Shown: piece by piece, positions 55,114 to 63,993 of the stretch | How positions within the stretch are numbered: position 1 is the first letter of the stretch | Layout of the letters: each line of letters starts with the position of its first letter | DNA from: an uncultured Ignavibacterium sp. | GTDB lineage: Bacteria > Bacteroidota > Ignavibacteria > Ignavibacteriales > Ignavibacteriaceae | DNA length: 64,000 bases | Reading direction: 5' to 3' | Assembly (NCBI GenBank): GCA_937942875.1 | Contig: CALEBT010000038.1 | Location: forward strand, 1 to 64,000 | Translations under genes and position numbers: made by a program | The notes under the pieces: model-generated | Database searches by the model: none | Seen by the model: the letters and a program-made list of their open reading frames with translations, nothing else | What the model was told of the DNA's origin: nothing

Positions 55114-55869
55114 TTATCCGCACATTACCGAACCGCCATTAACATTTATTACTTCACCAGTTATATGCTTTGATAACTCAGAAGCTAAAAATAAAACCGG
55201 TCCGGCAATATCATCCGGACTTGGAATTTTTTTTAAGGGAATTTCCTGCAACTCTTTTTTCAATACTTCTTTATTACTTAAAACAGGAATTGACATATCT
55301 GTCCAAACCCAACCTGGAGCAACACAATTAGCTAAAATGTTATACTCAGCTAATTCTTCAGCGATAGATTTTGTAAAAGAAATCATACCACCTTTAGAAG
55401 CTGCATAGTGAGAATAACAACCTTCTCCTCTTTGTCCGGCAGTTGAAGAAATATTGATTATTCGGCCAAATCTTTTTTTCTTCATATAAGGAACAACTAA
55501 TCTGGTAAAATAAAATGTAGAAGTGAGATTCACTCTTAAAGTTTCTTCCCAATCTTCAAGACTCATTTTATCAATTTTTCCTTCTTTCCAAATACCGGCG
55601 TTATTAACTAAAATATCAATTCTGCCAAAATCATTTAATACATTTTCTACACAAGCTTTGATTTCATCAGGCTTTGAAACATCTACTTTATAAGCATTGC
55701 ACTTTGTTAATTTGGAATATCTTTTAGCAATTTTATGTGCCTCTGATGAATTCTTATTGTATGTAAATGCTACCGATGCATTAGTAATTGAAAAATATTT
55801 TACACAAGAAGCACCAATTCCTCTGCTTCCACCGGTTATAAGAACAACTTTCGATTTTAGATTAATCAT
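55114..55869 (-). CDS. Short-chain dehydrogenase/reductase, FabG-like
   Basis: This 251-aa Rossmann-fold oxidoreductase has the NADP motif TGGSRGIGASCV, NNAGIW, the catalytic Ser-Tyr-Lys in ISSTAGQRGEGCYSHYAASKGG, and the C-terminal ITGEVINVNGGSVMCG. It is close to 3-oxoacyl-ACP reductases. It is not next to other fatty-acid synthesis genes, so a secondary reductase role is equally possible. It directly follows truA by one base. Confidence 0.9.
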   Translation of the reverse strand: MINLKSKVVLITGGSRGIGASCVKYFSITNASVAFTYNKNSSEAHKIAKRYSKLTKCNAYKVDVSKPDEIKACVENVLNDFGRIDILVNNAGIWKEGKIDKMSLEDWEETLRVNLTSTFYFTRLVVPYMKKKRFGRIINISSTAGQRGEGCYSHYAASKGGMISFTKSIAEELAEYNILANCVAPGWVWTDMSIPVLSNKEVLKKELQEIPLKKIPSPDDIAGPVLFLASELSKHITGEVINVNGGSVMCG

Positions 55870-56598
55870 TTAATACTCCACTTTGTATAAGAATAAACCT
55901 TTTGCCGGAACATTCTCACCAGCAAATTCTCTGTTTTGTTTTTTAATTATAATTTCAACTTCTTCGTCTGATAATTTATGTTTTTCTGCATTTAATAATG
56001 TTCCAACAATTGCTCTGACCATTCCTCTTAAATATCTGTTAGCAATTATTTTAAATATTGTTATTTCTTGTTTTTTAATCCAATAGGCATCATATACTTT
56101 ACAAATTTTATTTTCTAAATCATCTTTTTTTTTACAAAAAGATGAAAAATCTCTTTCACCGATAATTTTTTTGGAGAGATTATTCAAATAGTTTATATCA
56201 GGATTTACCGGGTAAAAATAAGAATAATTAAAATAGAAAGGAGATTTTTTATCTGATATCAGATAAATATAAGTTCTTTTTTTTGCATCAAATCTTGCGT
56301 GAAACCCTTCTGACACTAAAGAAATATCTTTAATAGCAATATCCTTAGGAAGAATAGAATTTAAAGAATACTTGAATTCATAAATATTCAATATTTCTTC
56401 AATCCTGAAATTTGCTTTTTGATCAAGTGCGTGAACACCGGTGTCGGTTCTTCCGGAACCAATAATTTTGATTTGTTTTCTTAAAATTTTTTCTATTGAT
56501 TTTTCTATTTCTTCCTGAATAGTTCTTGCATTTGACTGGTATTGCCATCCATTATAATTAGTTCCATCGTATTGAATTGAAAGCAAATAATTATTCAT
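55870..56598 (-). CDS. truA: tRNA pseudouridine synthase A
   Basis: This enzyme makes pseudouridine at positions 38-40 of tRNA anticodon stems. In 242 aa, the N-terminal IQYDGTNYNGWQYQSNARTIQEEIE, the catalytic-Asp motif SGRTDTGVHALDQKANF and RGMVRAIVGTLL near the C-terminus are all present. The length is normal. It lies between the MgtC-like gene and the SDR gene, with one- to two-base gaps. Confidence 0.96.
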   Translation of the reverse strand: MNNYLLSIQYDGTNYNGWQYQSNARTIQEEIEKSIEKILRKQIKIIGSGRTDTGVHALDQKANFRIEEILNIYEFKYSLNSILPKDIAIKDISLVSEGFHARFDAKKRTYIYLISDKKSPFYFNYSYFYPVNPDINYLNNLSKKIIGERDFSSFCKKKDDLENKICKVYDAYWIKKQEITIFKIIANRYLRGMVRAIVGTLLNAEKHKLSDEEVEIIIKKQNREFAGENVPAKGLFLYKVEY

Positions 56599-56599
56599 T

Positions 56600-57955
56600 T
56601 TATAAAAACAATATTGCTAAATAAATCAGTTGAACCACTAAAATAATTCCTAATCCTTTAATGACTATTTTCGATAATGTTTTACTTCCCCATATCGATA
56701 CTATGATAATTTTGATTAGTGTATTTGTCGAGGTTGCAAATAGTATTGCTTTTTTTGCTTCATTTGCTGAGATAGACTCGTTAAAAAACTTTGATAATGA
56801 AATTATGATTGCGTCGATACTGGAAAACCCTGCTAAAGAACTCGCTATATAGACACCCTGATCACCTAAGTATACCTGAGCTAACTTTGTAAAAAATATT
56901 GTAGCCCCGAAAATAATCCCAAACAAAAAAGCAGATTTTAATTCAAATGGATTTTTTATTATAATTTCTTCTTCAATTATTTGATTACTCTTTCTATAAA
57001 AAATAAGATAAATGCTGAAACCTATTAAAGAGAAGATTATTAAAGGGATGAAAATAATTTTAGCAAATGCTGAACTAAGAATTGTAATAATAATCAATGC
57101 TTTTATGAACATCATTGAGGATGCAGCAATAACTCCTAAGCCATAATTAAATGAAAGATTTTCTTCTTTAATACTTTTTTTGCTTATTGAAAAAGTATAG
57201 GCAGTGCTAGATACTAAACCTCCTAAGATACTTGTAAATAATATTCCTTTTTTACTTCCGTATAATTTTATAAGGATATAACCAAGAAAACTCAATCCAC
57301 TTACAAAGATTACCATATACCATATATGAATTGGATTCAAGACATTCAAAGGTCCTATGGTTTTATTTGGAAGTATCGGAAGAATTATCAGAGTAATTAT
57401 TGAAAGCTTTAATGTTGCATATATATCTTCAGCATTTATTCTTCCAACAAAAGAATGTAATTGAATTTTAAGAGAAAGGAATAAAGTAATAATTATAGCC
57501 AGAATCACTGGTAAATGCATATAACCCCAAAATACCATAGAGCCAAGAAGAAATACTAAGAAACCTGCTACCTCCGAAGTTCCTCCCCTTCTTCCCTGAA
57601 CAGCTGCAGAATAATATGCTGCAGTAGATAACATTGCAAAGCCAATAAAAAAAATAGCATAAAGCCAATCAACAGATATTGATGAAATTAATGCAGATAT
57701 AAAACCCAATAAACCAATTAATGGAAAAGTTCTGATTCCTGCAAATATCTTTTCGTCTTTCTTTCTGGAGTATTCTCTCTCTAATCCAATTAGTAAACCA
57801 ATAAATACAACTACAGCAATACTTTGAAATATTATTAGTAAATCTGAAGAAGCAATGACTGGCTCAGGAGAAGGAAATAAATTCTTAAGTAAATTATTAT
57901 ATTCTGTAGAGGTAGAAATAATGGAACTGTCTACCAGAGTTGAATCCTGAGTCAT
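56600..57955 (-). CDS. MgtC/SapB-DUF4010 membrane protein
   Basis: The 451-aa integral protein has about 12 helices. The N-terminal half carries the MgtC signature (FIGLLIGLEREYSRKKDEKIFAGIRTFPLIGLLGF and RRGGTSEVAGFLVFLLGSMVFW). The C-terminal half is the DUF4010 domain (SKKGILFTSILGGLVSSTAYTFSISKKS and GVYIASSLAGFSSIDAIIISLSKF). Members have been linked to Mg homeostasis or cell-envelope stress but have no proven transport activity. The first about 30 residues are polar. Its start overlaps the stop of the aldehyde dehydrogenase gene. Confidence 0.88.
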   Translation of the reverse strand: MTQDSTLVDSSIISTSTEYNNLLKNLFPSPEPVIASSDLLIIFQSIAVVVFIGLLIGLEREYSRKKDEKIFAGIRTFPLIGLLGFISALISSISVDWLYAIFFIGFAMLSTAAYYSAAVQGRRGGTSEVAGFLVFLLGSMVFWGYMHLPVILAIIITLFLSLKIQLHSFVGRINAEDIYATLKLSIITLIILPILPNKTIGPLNVLNPIHIWYMVIFVSGLSFLGYILIKLYGSKKGILFTSILGGLVSSTAYTFSISKKSIKEENLSFNYGLGVIAASSMMFIKALIIITILSSAFAKIIFIPLIIFSLIGFSIYLIFYRKSNQIIEEEIIIKNPFELKSAFLFGIIFGATIFFTKLAQVYLGDQGVYIASSLAGFSSIDAIIISLSKFFNESISANEAKKAILFATSTNTLIKIIIVSIWGSKTLSKIVIKGLGIILVVQLIYLAILFL

Positions 57956-59316
57956 TTTATTGCAACTGTTTTAATATTAACAAATTCTCTTATACCATAA
58001 ATTGATAATTCTCTACCATATCCGGATTGTTGAATCCCACCAAATGGTAATCTTGGATCAGACCTTACAAATGCATTAACAAAGCAAGAGCCAGCTTTTA
58101 ATTTTGTTTTTGCAATTAGTTCTCCTTTTTGCAAATCATTTGTAAAAATAGCAGCGCCCAAACCGAAAATACTTCTGTTTGCCAAATTGATTGCATCATT
58201 TTCATCTTTAGCTTTGATAATAGCAGCCACTGGTCCAAAAATTTCTTCATCAAAAGCAGGCATACCAGGTTTAACATCAGCTAATACAGTCGGCGGATAA
58301 TATGCTCCATCATTATCCGGTATATAACCACCAACTTTAAGTACTGCTCCTTTTGATATACTCTCAAATACCTGAAGATTTAACTCATCTCTAAGTTTAG
58401 TGCTTGCTTGAGGTCCGATATCGTTTTTCTCATCAAAAGGGTCTCCCATCTTTTTAGATGCCATTAAGTTGGAATACTTATTGACAAATTCATCATAAAC
58501 AGGTTCTTCAACAATGAATCTTTTTGCAGCGATACAGCTCTGTCCTCCATTTATTAAACGAGAAGTTACGCAGGTTTCGACAGCTAATTCTAAATCTGCA
58601 TCTTTTAAAACAACATAAGGATCACTTCCACCAAGTTCCAATAAAGTTTTTTTCAAATATTTTCCGGCTAATGAAGCAACTGCAGAACCAGCCTGCACAC
58701 TGCCAGTTAAGGAAACTGCTTGAACAAATGGATGAGAAATTATTTCCTCAATTCTTGAAGAACTTAATAAAACTGTATTAAATGAAAATTTCGGAAAACC
58801 AGCATTTAAGAAAATTTTTTCAATTTCCAAAGCACATCCACTTACATTTGAAGCGTGTTTTAGAATACAAGTATTTCCAGCCATTAAAGTAGGAGCAGCA
58901 AATCTGAATACTTGCCATAAAGGGAAGTTCCAAGGCATAATTGCTAGTATAACTCCCAATGGTTGGAATGAAACATAACTTTTTGAGAAATCTGTTTGTA
59001 CAATTTCATCTGATAAAAACTTCTCCCCATTCTCAGCATAATAATCACAAACCCAGGCACATTTATCTACTTCTGCGTATGACTGTATAATAGGTTTGCC
59101 CATCTCTAATGTCATAAGCTCTGCTAAATTTTTTCTTTCTTCTTTTAAAATGTTAGCAGCTTTTCTAAGCAATTCTGCTCTTTGATTGAATGTAGTCTCT
59201 GACCACTTTGAAAACTGATGATAAGAATTTTCAATAATTGACTGAATTTTATTTTTATCATATTCCTGATATGAAGCAATTAAAGAGTTGTTTGAAGGAT
59301 TTATTGATTGAATCAT
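57952..59316 (-). CDS. NAD(P)-dependent aldehyde dehydrogenase, succinate-semialdehyde type
   Basis: This 454-aa ALDH-family enzyme has LGVILAIMPWNFPLWQVFRFAAPTLMAGNT for cofactor binding, the catalytic glutamate in TLLELGGSDPYVV and the catalytic cysteine in NGGQSCIAAKRF, with FGPVAAIIKAKDENDAI and LPFGGIQQSGYGREL near the end. The compact length (about 455) and sequence match the Sad/YneI-like succinate-semialdehyde dehydrogenases. The true aldehyde is not certain, and no GABA aminotransferase gene is nearby. Confidence 0.9.
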   Translation of the reverse strand: MIQSINPSNNSLIASYQEYDKNKIQSIIENSYHQFSKWSETTFNQRAELLRKAANILKEERKNLAELMTLEMGKPIIQSYAEVDKCAWVCDYYAENGEKFLSDEIVQTDFSKSYVSFQPLGVILAIMPWNFPLWQVFRFAAPTLMAGNTCILKHASNVSGCALEIEKIFLNAGFPKFSFNTVLLSSSRIEEIISHPFVQAVSLTGSVQAGSAVASLAGKYLKKTLLELGGSDPYVVLKDADLELAVETCVTSRLINGGQSCIAAKRFIVEEPVYDEFVNKYSNLMASKKMGDPFDEKNDIGPQASTKLRDELNLQVFESISKGAVLKVGGYIPDNDGAYYPPTVLADVKPGMPAFDEEIFGPVAAIIKAKDENDAINLANRSIFGLGAAIFTNDLQKGELIAKTKLKAGSCFVNAFVRSDPRLPFGGIQQSGYGRELSIYGIREFVNIKTVAIK

Positions 59317-59328
59317 TTTTTTTATGTT

Positions 59329-60558
59329 TTAGTTACGTTTAATTATTACCATTGTTTTGTCATCAGAATAAGTTCCATTCTTATTGAACTTTAAGATGTC
59401 ATCCAGAATTATCATAGCAATTTCTTTTGGAGTTTTATCTTTATTCTGTTTTAAGAGTTGTACTAGTTTTATCTCAGGATATGCTTCTCCTTTCGAATTA
59501 GTTGATTCAATAATTCCATCTGTAAATATTAACAAAATATCATTTGGATAAATATTTATACTTTCAATATCGTATTTAGCGTGTGGAACAGGACCTAATA
59601 CCGGACCAGTAACCATAAGATATTCAATTTTATTTTTTCTACTATTATAAAATATTGGTGGATTATGACCGGCATTTGTATAAAGGAACAATCCTTTTTT
59701 GTCAATTGATATTTCACCATAAAAAAGTGAAGAGAATTTATCGTCATCAAATATTTTATTAACAAGTTGATTCATCTTTTTCATCAAAGGCGTAATTTTT
59801 ATTTCGAAATTACTTGCCATTCTCAGTGCTCCTGAAATATACATTGCTTCAGCAGCAGCGGCAATCCCTTTGCTTGCAGCATCACCCACTGCAATTGCAA
59901 GTCTATCTTTATCTTCTCCGATTTCTAAATAATCAAAAAAATCACCACCAACAATTTCAGCAGGATGAGTAAGTCCGAATATTTCGAAGGAATTAAAATG
60001 ATATTCGTGTTCCGGAAGAATACTTCTTTGAAGTTGTCTTGCTTTATCTATATCTGCTTTAAGGTTTGAAGCACTTGCAAGAATTCTTCGTTGTTTAATT
60101 TGAGAAGTAAGTGCCGTTGCAATGATACTCATATTCAAACGGAACTCTTCATCCAAAGAATCACTGTTGAGAGCTAAAATATATTCGTAATAAATTTTAT
60201 TATTTAATTTAACCTTGTTGCCCACTCCAGTTGCAGAATATTTAAAGATTCCTTTTCTTTTTAGTTCTGTTAAGGTTTCATCTGCAAGAATAGTTCTCTC
60301 TTTTTCGATTCTTTCAAATTCAGGATAATTCTTAAGTCGAATTTTGAATTTAGGATCAATTTTTTCCATAAGCCCGGTTTGATACAGTAATCTATACGAA
60401 TGTGCTGCTGGCTCCAGTTTCCAGATTCTGCCACCGGTTATATTAAAGTTTTTATCATACACAATCTGGTCTAAAACACTAATTAACATTTCCTGCTCAT
60501 CAGAAAATTTTTTCGATGCAATACTTTCGATTGTTCTATGTAATTTTTTTTGATCCAT
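59329..60558 (-). CDS. PP2C-type SpoIIE serine phosphatase with N-terminal sensory domain
   Basis: The 409-aa protein has an N-terminal GAF-like domain (residues about 15-155), then a short helix and a SpoIIE phosphatase domain. The Mn/Mg ligands are visible: EIVGGDFFDYLEIG, AVGDAASKGIAAA, TNAGHNPPIFY, LIFTDGIIES and SDDKTMVII. Such phosphatases control anti-sigma-antagonist partner switches, but no such partner genes are here. It lies between the aldehyde dehydrogenase and M64 peptidase genes, with short gaps. Confidence 0.9.
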   Translation of the reverse strand: MDQKKLHRTIESIASKKFSDEQEMLISVLDQIVYDKNFNITGGRIWKLEPAAHSYRLLYQTGLMEKIDPKFKIRLKNYPEFERIEKERTILADETLTELKRKGIFKYSATGVGNKVKLNNKIYYEYILALNSDSLDEEFRLNMSIIATALTSQIKQRRILASASNLKADIDKARQLQRSILPEHEYHFNSFEIFGLTHPAEIVGGDFFDYLEIGEDKDRLAIAVGDAASKGIAAAAEAMYISGALRMASNFEIKITPLMKKMNQLVNKIFDDDKFSSLFYGEISIDKKGLFLYTNAGHNPPIFYNSRKNKIEYLMVTGPVLGPVPHAKYDIESINIYPNDILLIFTDGIIESTNSKGEAYPEIKLVQLLKQNKDKTPKEIAMIILDDILKFNKNGTYSDDKTMVIIKRN

Positions 60559-60565
60559 TTAACCT

Positions 60566-61861
60566 CTATTCACTATAATAATTTATCATTTTAATGATTG
60601 CTGATTTACATACTTCACAAAAATTATCCACTGAAATTGATTTCATTGTACAATCAAACTGCGGTCTGTATATTCCTTTAGCTGAATAACCACCACCTTC
60701 AAAAACACCAACTTTATTAAGATATTCTTTTGTGCCTGGAGTTGGTATAGGAATATCACCTTCAATCATATTTTTCCATTTGGACTCGAAATCAATAAGG
60801 GTCGTAATATTTGGTTCTAATGGTTCAATATCATATCTGTAGAAGTTATCGTAAGCAACTTCTGAATTGTAATATTCGTCAGCAAGAAATGCAAAGCTAT
60901 GACCGAATTCGTGAGTGAAAATATATTCTGAATATATATTATCACTGACACAAACAGCATAATGATTATAAATAGCACCTCCGCCGTATTCATCAGTATT
61001 TACCAAAATATAAATTTGATCATAAGGAACATTTGATGCTATGTTTCTCAAGGTTTTATTATCAGAAGTCATTAAATATCTGTCAAGATAAAATGTATAA
61101 AACCTCGAATTTACAACAGTATTTTTCCAAATATTTTTTGGAGGAATGTCAGTACCCCGTTCTTCAGACCACGAGAATACAAGATTAATATTAAATTTTT
61201 CCTGATTTTCCTTGAATGGCGATGTGTTAAATAAATATTCTTTAAATCTCCTAACATCGTTGATAAGCTTAATACTATCCTGATATGTATAGCCTTCAGG
61301 AATAATTACAATATCTACTTTATTTTCATAATTCCCATTATCCAAAATTGAAATAGAATTAAATCTCTCTTTTTTCTCTCTGATTATATAAGGGTCCTTT
61401 GGATCTATATTGAGTTTAAATTTAAGATTTAATTTATTTAAAGAATCTCTTGAATAAAATTCAACTAATACTTTATTCTTTGGATATGGAATTAACACTG
61501 TTTCGTGAAAAACTTTTGAGATATTTTTTGCCTCATCTATTGTTTGCCATTCACTGAATAAAGTGGAATAATTATAAGAATAAATAGTAATATCTTCATT
61601 TATCTCTTTTACCTGAACTTGATATTTACCATAATCAAAAGGAATAAGAAGATTTTTTTTATTCCCTGCCCAATATTCTTCTTCAATTAATTCATCAAGA
61701 ATAAAGAATTCTGAATTATTAGTCCCTCCGTGAAAATAATCAATTCTAAGTGCACCGTTTCGAAAATAATTATCAAAATCTACCTGCGAATAAAGTGTTA
61801 AGTTAAAATTTAGAGTTAGAATTATAAAAACGAATAAAAAACTGTTAGTATTATTTAGCAT
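60566..61861 (-). CDS. Exported M64-type metallopeptidase (IgA peptidase family)
   Basis: The 431-aa product has signal peptide ...TLYS|Q. An N-terminal beta domain (about 30-160, M64_N-like) is followed by a metalloprotease domain starting KVDIVIIPEGYTYQDSIK. Zinc binding is in FTHEFGHSFAFLADEYY (HEFGH, with the next ligand downstream). The C-terminus has a paired-cysteine segment (FDCTMKS, FCEVCKSAI). Family M64 cleaves IgA in one gut bacterium, but homologues occur in free-living bacteria and their substrates are unknown. Confidence 0.9.
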   Translation of the reverse strand: MLNNTNSFLFVFIILTLNFNLTLYSQVDFDNYFRNGALRIDYFHGGTNNSEFFILDELIEEEYWAGNKKNLLIPFDYGKYQVQVKEINEDITIYSYNYSTLFSEWQTIDEAKNISKVFHETVLIPYPKNKVLVEFYSRDSLNKLNLKFKLNIDPKDPYIIREKKERFNSISILDNGNYENKVDIVIIPEGYTYQDSIKLINDVRRFKEYLFNTSPFKENQEKFNINLVFSWSEERGTDIPPKNIWKNTVVNSRFYTFYLDRYLMTSDNKTLRNIASNVPYDQIYILVNTDEYGGGAIYNHYAVCVSDNIYSEYIFTHEFGHSFAFLADEYYNSEVAYDNFYRYDIEPLEPNITTLIDFESKWKNMIEGDIPIPTPGTKEYLNKVGVFEGGGYSAKGIYRPQFDCTMKSISVDNFCEVCKSAIIKMINYYSE

Positions 61862-61879
61862 AATTACAATAAAATTATT

Positions 61880-63010
61880 TTAATTTTTAGTTTCAGCTTT
61901 GTGAATAACAGTTTGTGGGAAAGGTATTTCTATGCCCTCCTTTTTGAAGAGTTCATAAACTTTTTCTCTCAATCTGCACTGCATATCCCAGGCATTAGAG
62001 TAATGATCAGTGAAGGCAACTAATCTGAAATCCAATGAATATGCACCAAAGTTTAAAAAATATACAGCAGGATTTTTTTGAGAAGATAAATCCTGATCAC
62101 CTTCGGTAGCTTTTAGCAGTGTTGCTTTAACTTTCTCCAAGTCAGAACCATAAGCCACTCCAACATCTACCACTACTCTTGTCAAAGTAGTAGGATATGT
62201 AATATTAACTAATCGAGATTTAACAATTTCGTTATTTGGAATAACAACAATGTTGTTATCAAAGTCCTGAATTTTTGTGCTTCGTATTCCGATCTCTACA
62301 ACATCTCCAACCTGATTATCTGCATATCTTATTCTATCACCAATTCTGAATGGACGATCTATCATTATTATGAAACCGGATATCATATTTGAAATTGATT
62401 CTTGCGCAGCTAATGCAATTGCAAGTGAACCTACACCCAGTGAAACAACAAACGCGCTTATGTCTATTTTAAGTTTTGAAAGCACTATTGCAAAAGCCAA
62501 AACGAAAAGCAAGATTTTAGAGACTTTTTTTAATAAAGGGAAAAGACTTCCGCTAAGATTGCGGTCTTCTTTTGCATTAATTTTGAAAGCATACCAATCG
62601 ATAAATATATCAACAACTTTGAATAAAATATTTAAAAGGATTATGACTAATACAATGAAAAGACCGATCTCAGCAAAGAAAATTAAATCTTCTAAAAAAG
62701 GATAGTATTGAATTAGAGGTTTCTTTAAATACTTAGATTCGTTTTTTATACCCTTTTCAAATAAAGTTAAAGCCAGATAAATTCCGCCAAGAAATACTAA
62801 TCTGTAAATTGCAGTTCCTGAAATGTTTAATAATAAATCATCAATTTCAGTTTTGGTTTTCTGTACGAAGGGCTTGATGATTTTTTTAATTATAAATCCA
62901 AGAAATTTTGCAACAAAAAATGAAAAAATAATCGTAATTACAATCAGAATAATTCTATATAATAAATCATCCTGAAGAAAATTTCTTAGTATATCTAAAA
63001 GATAATCCAT
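61880..63010 (-). CDS. Mechanosensitive ion channel, MscS family
   Basis: The 376-aa protein has four or five membrane helices. The pore-lining helix is within VSLGVGSLAIALAAQESISNMISGFIIMIDRPFRIGDRI, followed by the beta domain (VGDVVEIGIRSTKIQDFDNNIVVIPNNEIV) and the C-terminal alpha-beta domain. It should open on hypoosmotic shock. An N-terminal region of extra helices is present, as in MscM-type members. The start overlaps the pyrE stop by one base. Confidence 0.93.
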   Translation of the reverse strand: MDYLLDILRNFLQDDLLYRIILIVITIIFSFFVAKFLGFIIKKIIKPFVQKTKTEIDDLLLNISGTAIYRLVFLGGIYLALTLFEKGIKNESKYLKKPLIQYYPFLEDLIFFAEIGLFIVLVIILLNILFKVVDIFIDWYAFKINAKEDRNLSGSLFPLLKKVSKILLFVLAFAIVLSKLKIDISAFVVSLGVGSLAIALAAQESISNMISGFIIMIDRPFRIGDRIRYADNQVGDVVEIGIRSTKIQDFDNNIVVIPNNEIVKSRLVNITYPTTLTRVVVDVGVAYGSDLEKVKATLLKATEGDQDLSSQKNPAVYFLNFGAYSLDFRLVAFTDHYSNAWDMQCRLREKVYELFKKEGIEIPFPQTVIHKAETKN

Positions 63011-63588
63011 TAACTCACCTTTCTCGAACCAGGTTTGACTAACGGCAATTTATTTTCTTTACAAATAGTACATTCCTCTGGAGCAAAAGACAGAACCTCT
63101 AACTTTAATGAACTTTTAAATGGACAGCCAAAATCAACTTTTCCATTACTTCTGTCAACGATAGAGGCAACTCCAACAACCTCGCCGCCTGAATTTTTTA
63201 CAATCTCAATTACTTCGAAGACTGAACCACCGGTTGTTACTACATCTTCACATACCAAAACTTTTTCTTTTTTTGAAATTGTAAAACCTCTCCTTAAAGT
63301 CATAATATTATTTTCTCTTTCGGTAAAAATTGATTTTTTACCCAATTGTCTTGCAACTTCATATCCTACTATTATTCCGCCCATTGCAGGAGCTATAACG
63401 GTATCAATTTCATAAGATTTAAAGAATTCAGATAATATTGAGCATACTTGAGAGGTATATTCCGGATATTGAAGAATTTTTGCACATTGAAAATATTGAT
63501 TACTGTGTCTGCCAGAGGTTAATAAGAAATGTCCGTTTAACAATGCATCAGTCTTTAAAAATATTTCAAGTACTTCTTTATCACTCAT
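63010..63588 (-). CDS. pyrE: Orotate phosphoribosyltransferase
   Basis: This enzyme makes orotidine monophosphate from orotate and PRPP. The 192-aa sequence has [46 protein letters not shown] and the PRPP loop [21 protein letters not shown]. The N- and C-terminal extensions are normal. The C-terminal [16 protein letters not shown] includes two cysteines of the kind seen in archaeal/Bacteroidota-type PyrE. Confidence 0.94.
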   Translation of the reverse strand: MSDKEVLEIFLKTDALLNGHFLLTSGRHSNQYFQCAKILQYPEYTSQVCSILSEFFKSYEIDTVIAPAMGGIIVGYEVARQLGKKSIFTERENNIMTLRRGFTISKKEKVLVCEDVVTTGGSVFEVIEIVKNSGGEVVGVASIVDRSNGKVDFGCPFKSSLKLEVLSFAPEECTICKENKLPLVKPGSRKVS

Positions 63589-63626
63589 TTTTTATCTAAA
63601 TGTAAAAGTTTGAAAATATGTATAGA

Positions 63627-63911
63627 TTATATCAATCTGCTATCTATTCTTTTCGCAAGTTCAAAATCTCTCTCAGTAACACCACCCTCTGAATGGGTAG
63701 AAATTGATATTTTAACCTTATTCCAGGAATGTAATAAAATATCAGGATGATGATCCATTTTTTCAGATTCGAGTGCAACTTTATTTACAAACGATAAAGC
63801 ATCAATAAAATCTTTAAATGAAAATTCTTTATGGATTTGAGCATTTGAATATGACCATTGATCCATTTCTTTTAGATTCGAATATATTTGTTCTTCTTTT
63901 AATAAACTCAT
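63627..63911 (-). CDS. phhB: 4a-hydroxytetrahydrobiopterin (pterin carbinolamine) dehydratase
   Basis: This small protein of 94 aa has the family motif KFSF-type segments EFSFKDFIDALSFVNKVALESEKMDHHPDILLHSWNKV with the catalytic histidines (MDHHPD) and STHSEGGVTERDFELAKRID. It recycles the pterin cofactor or stabilises partner enzymes. I choose the ATG at 63911; a TTG at 63944 would add 11 residues and overlap the -7 promoter box. The gene lies downstream of a clear promoter. Confidence 0.93.
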   Translation of the reverse strand: MSLLKEEQIYSNLKEMDQWSYSNAQIHKEFSFKDFIDALSFVNKVALESEKMDHHPDILLHSWNKVKISISTHSEGGVTERDFELAKRIDSRLI

Positions 63912-63941
63912 ATTAGTAATTATTGTTGTTAATGTTCTATA

Positions 63942-63973
63942 CAAATTTAAGTAAAAAAAAAGGCTGTCTCAAA
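63942..63973 (-). promoter_or_regulatory. Bacteroidetes-type promoter for phhB
   Basis: On the minus strand TTTG (complement of 63970-63973) is followed after 20 bases by TAAATTTG (complement of 63942-63949). This matches the -33/-7 consensus and places transcription initiation near 63935, about 24 bases before the phhB ATG. The -33 box lies in the loop-side arm of a terminator hairpin. Confidence 0.6.
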
Positions 63974-63993
63974 AGAAAGTATTTGAGACAGCC
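63951..63993 (-). terminator. Terminator of a minus-strand gene beyond the window edge
   Basis: GGCTGTCTCAAA (63962-63973) pairs perfectly with TTTGAGACAGCC (63982-63993): a 12-bp stem with an 8-base loop. On the minus strand it is followed by nine T residues (complement of 63953-63961), as in an intrinsic terminator, so it would end a gene coming from the right. The arm sequence resembles the outer arms of the 292-423 repeat. Confidence 0.7.

Noticed and set aside
63035..63415. 126-codon plus-strand open frame inside pyrE
   Set aside because: It is the antisense shadow of pyrE.
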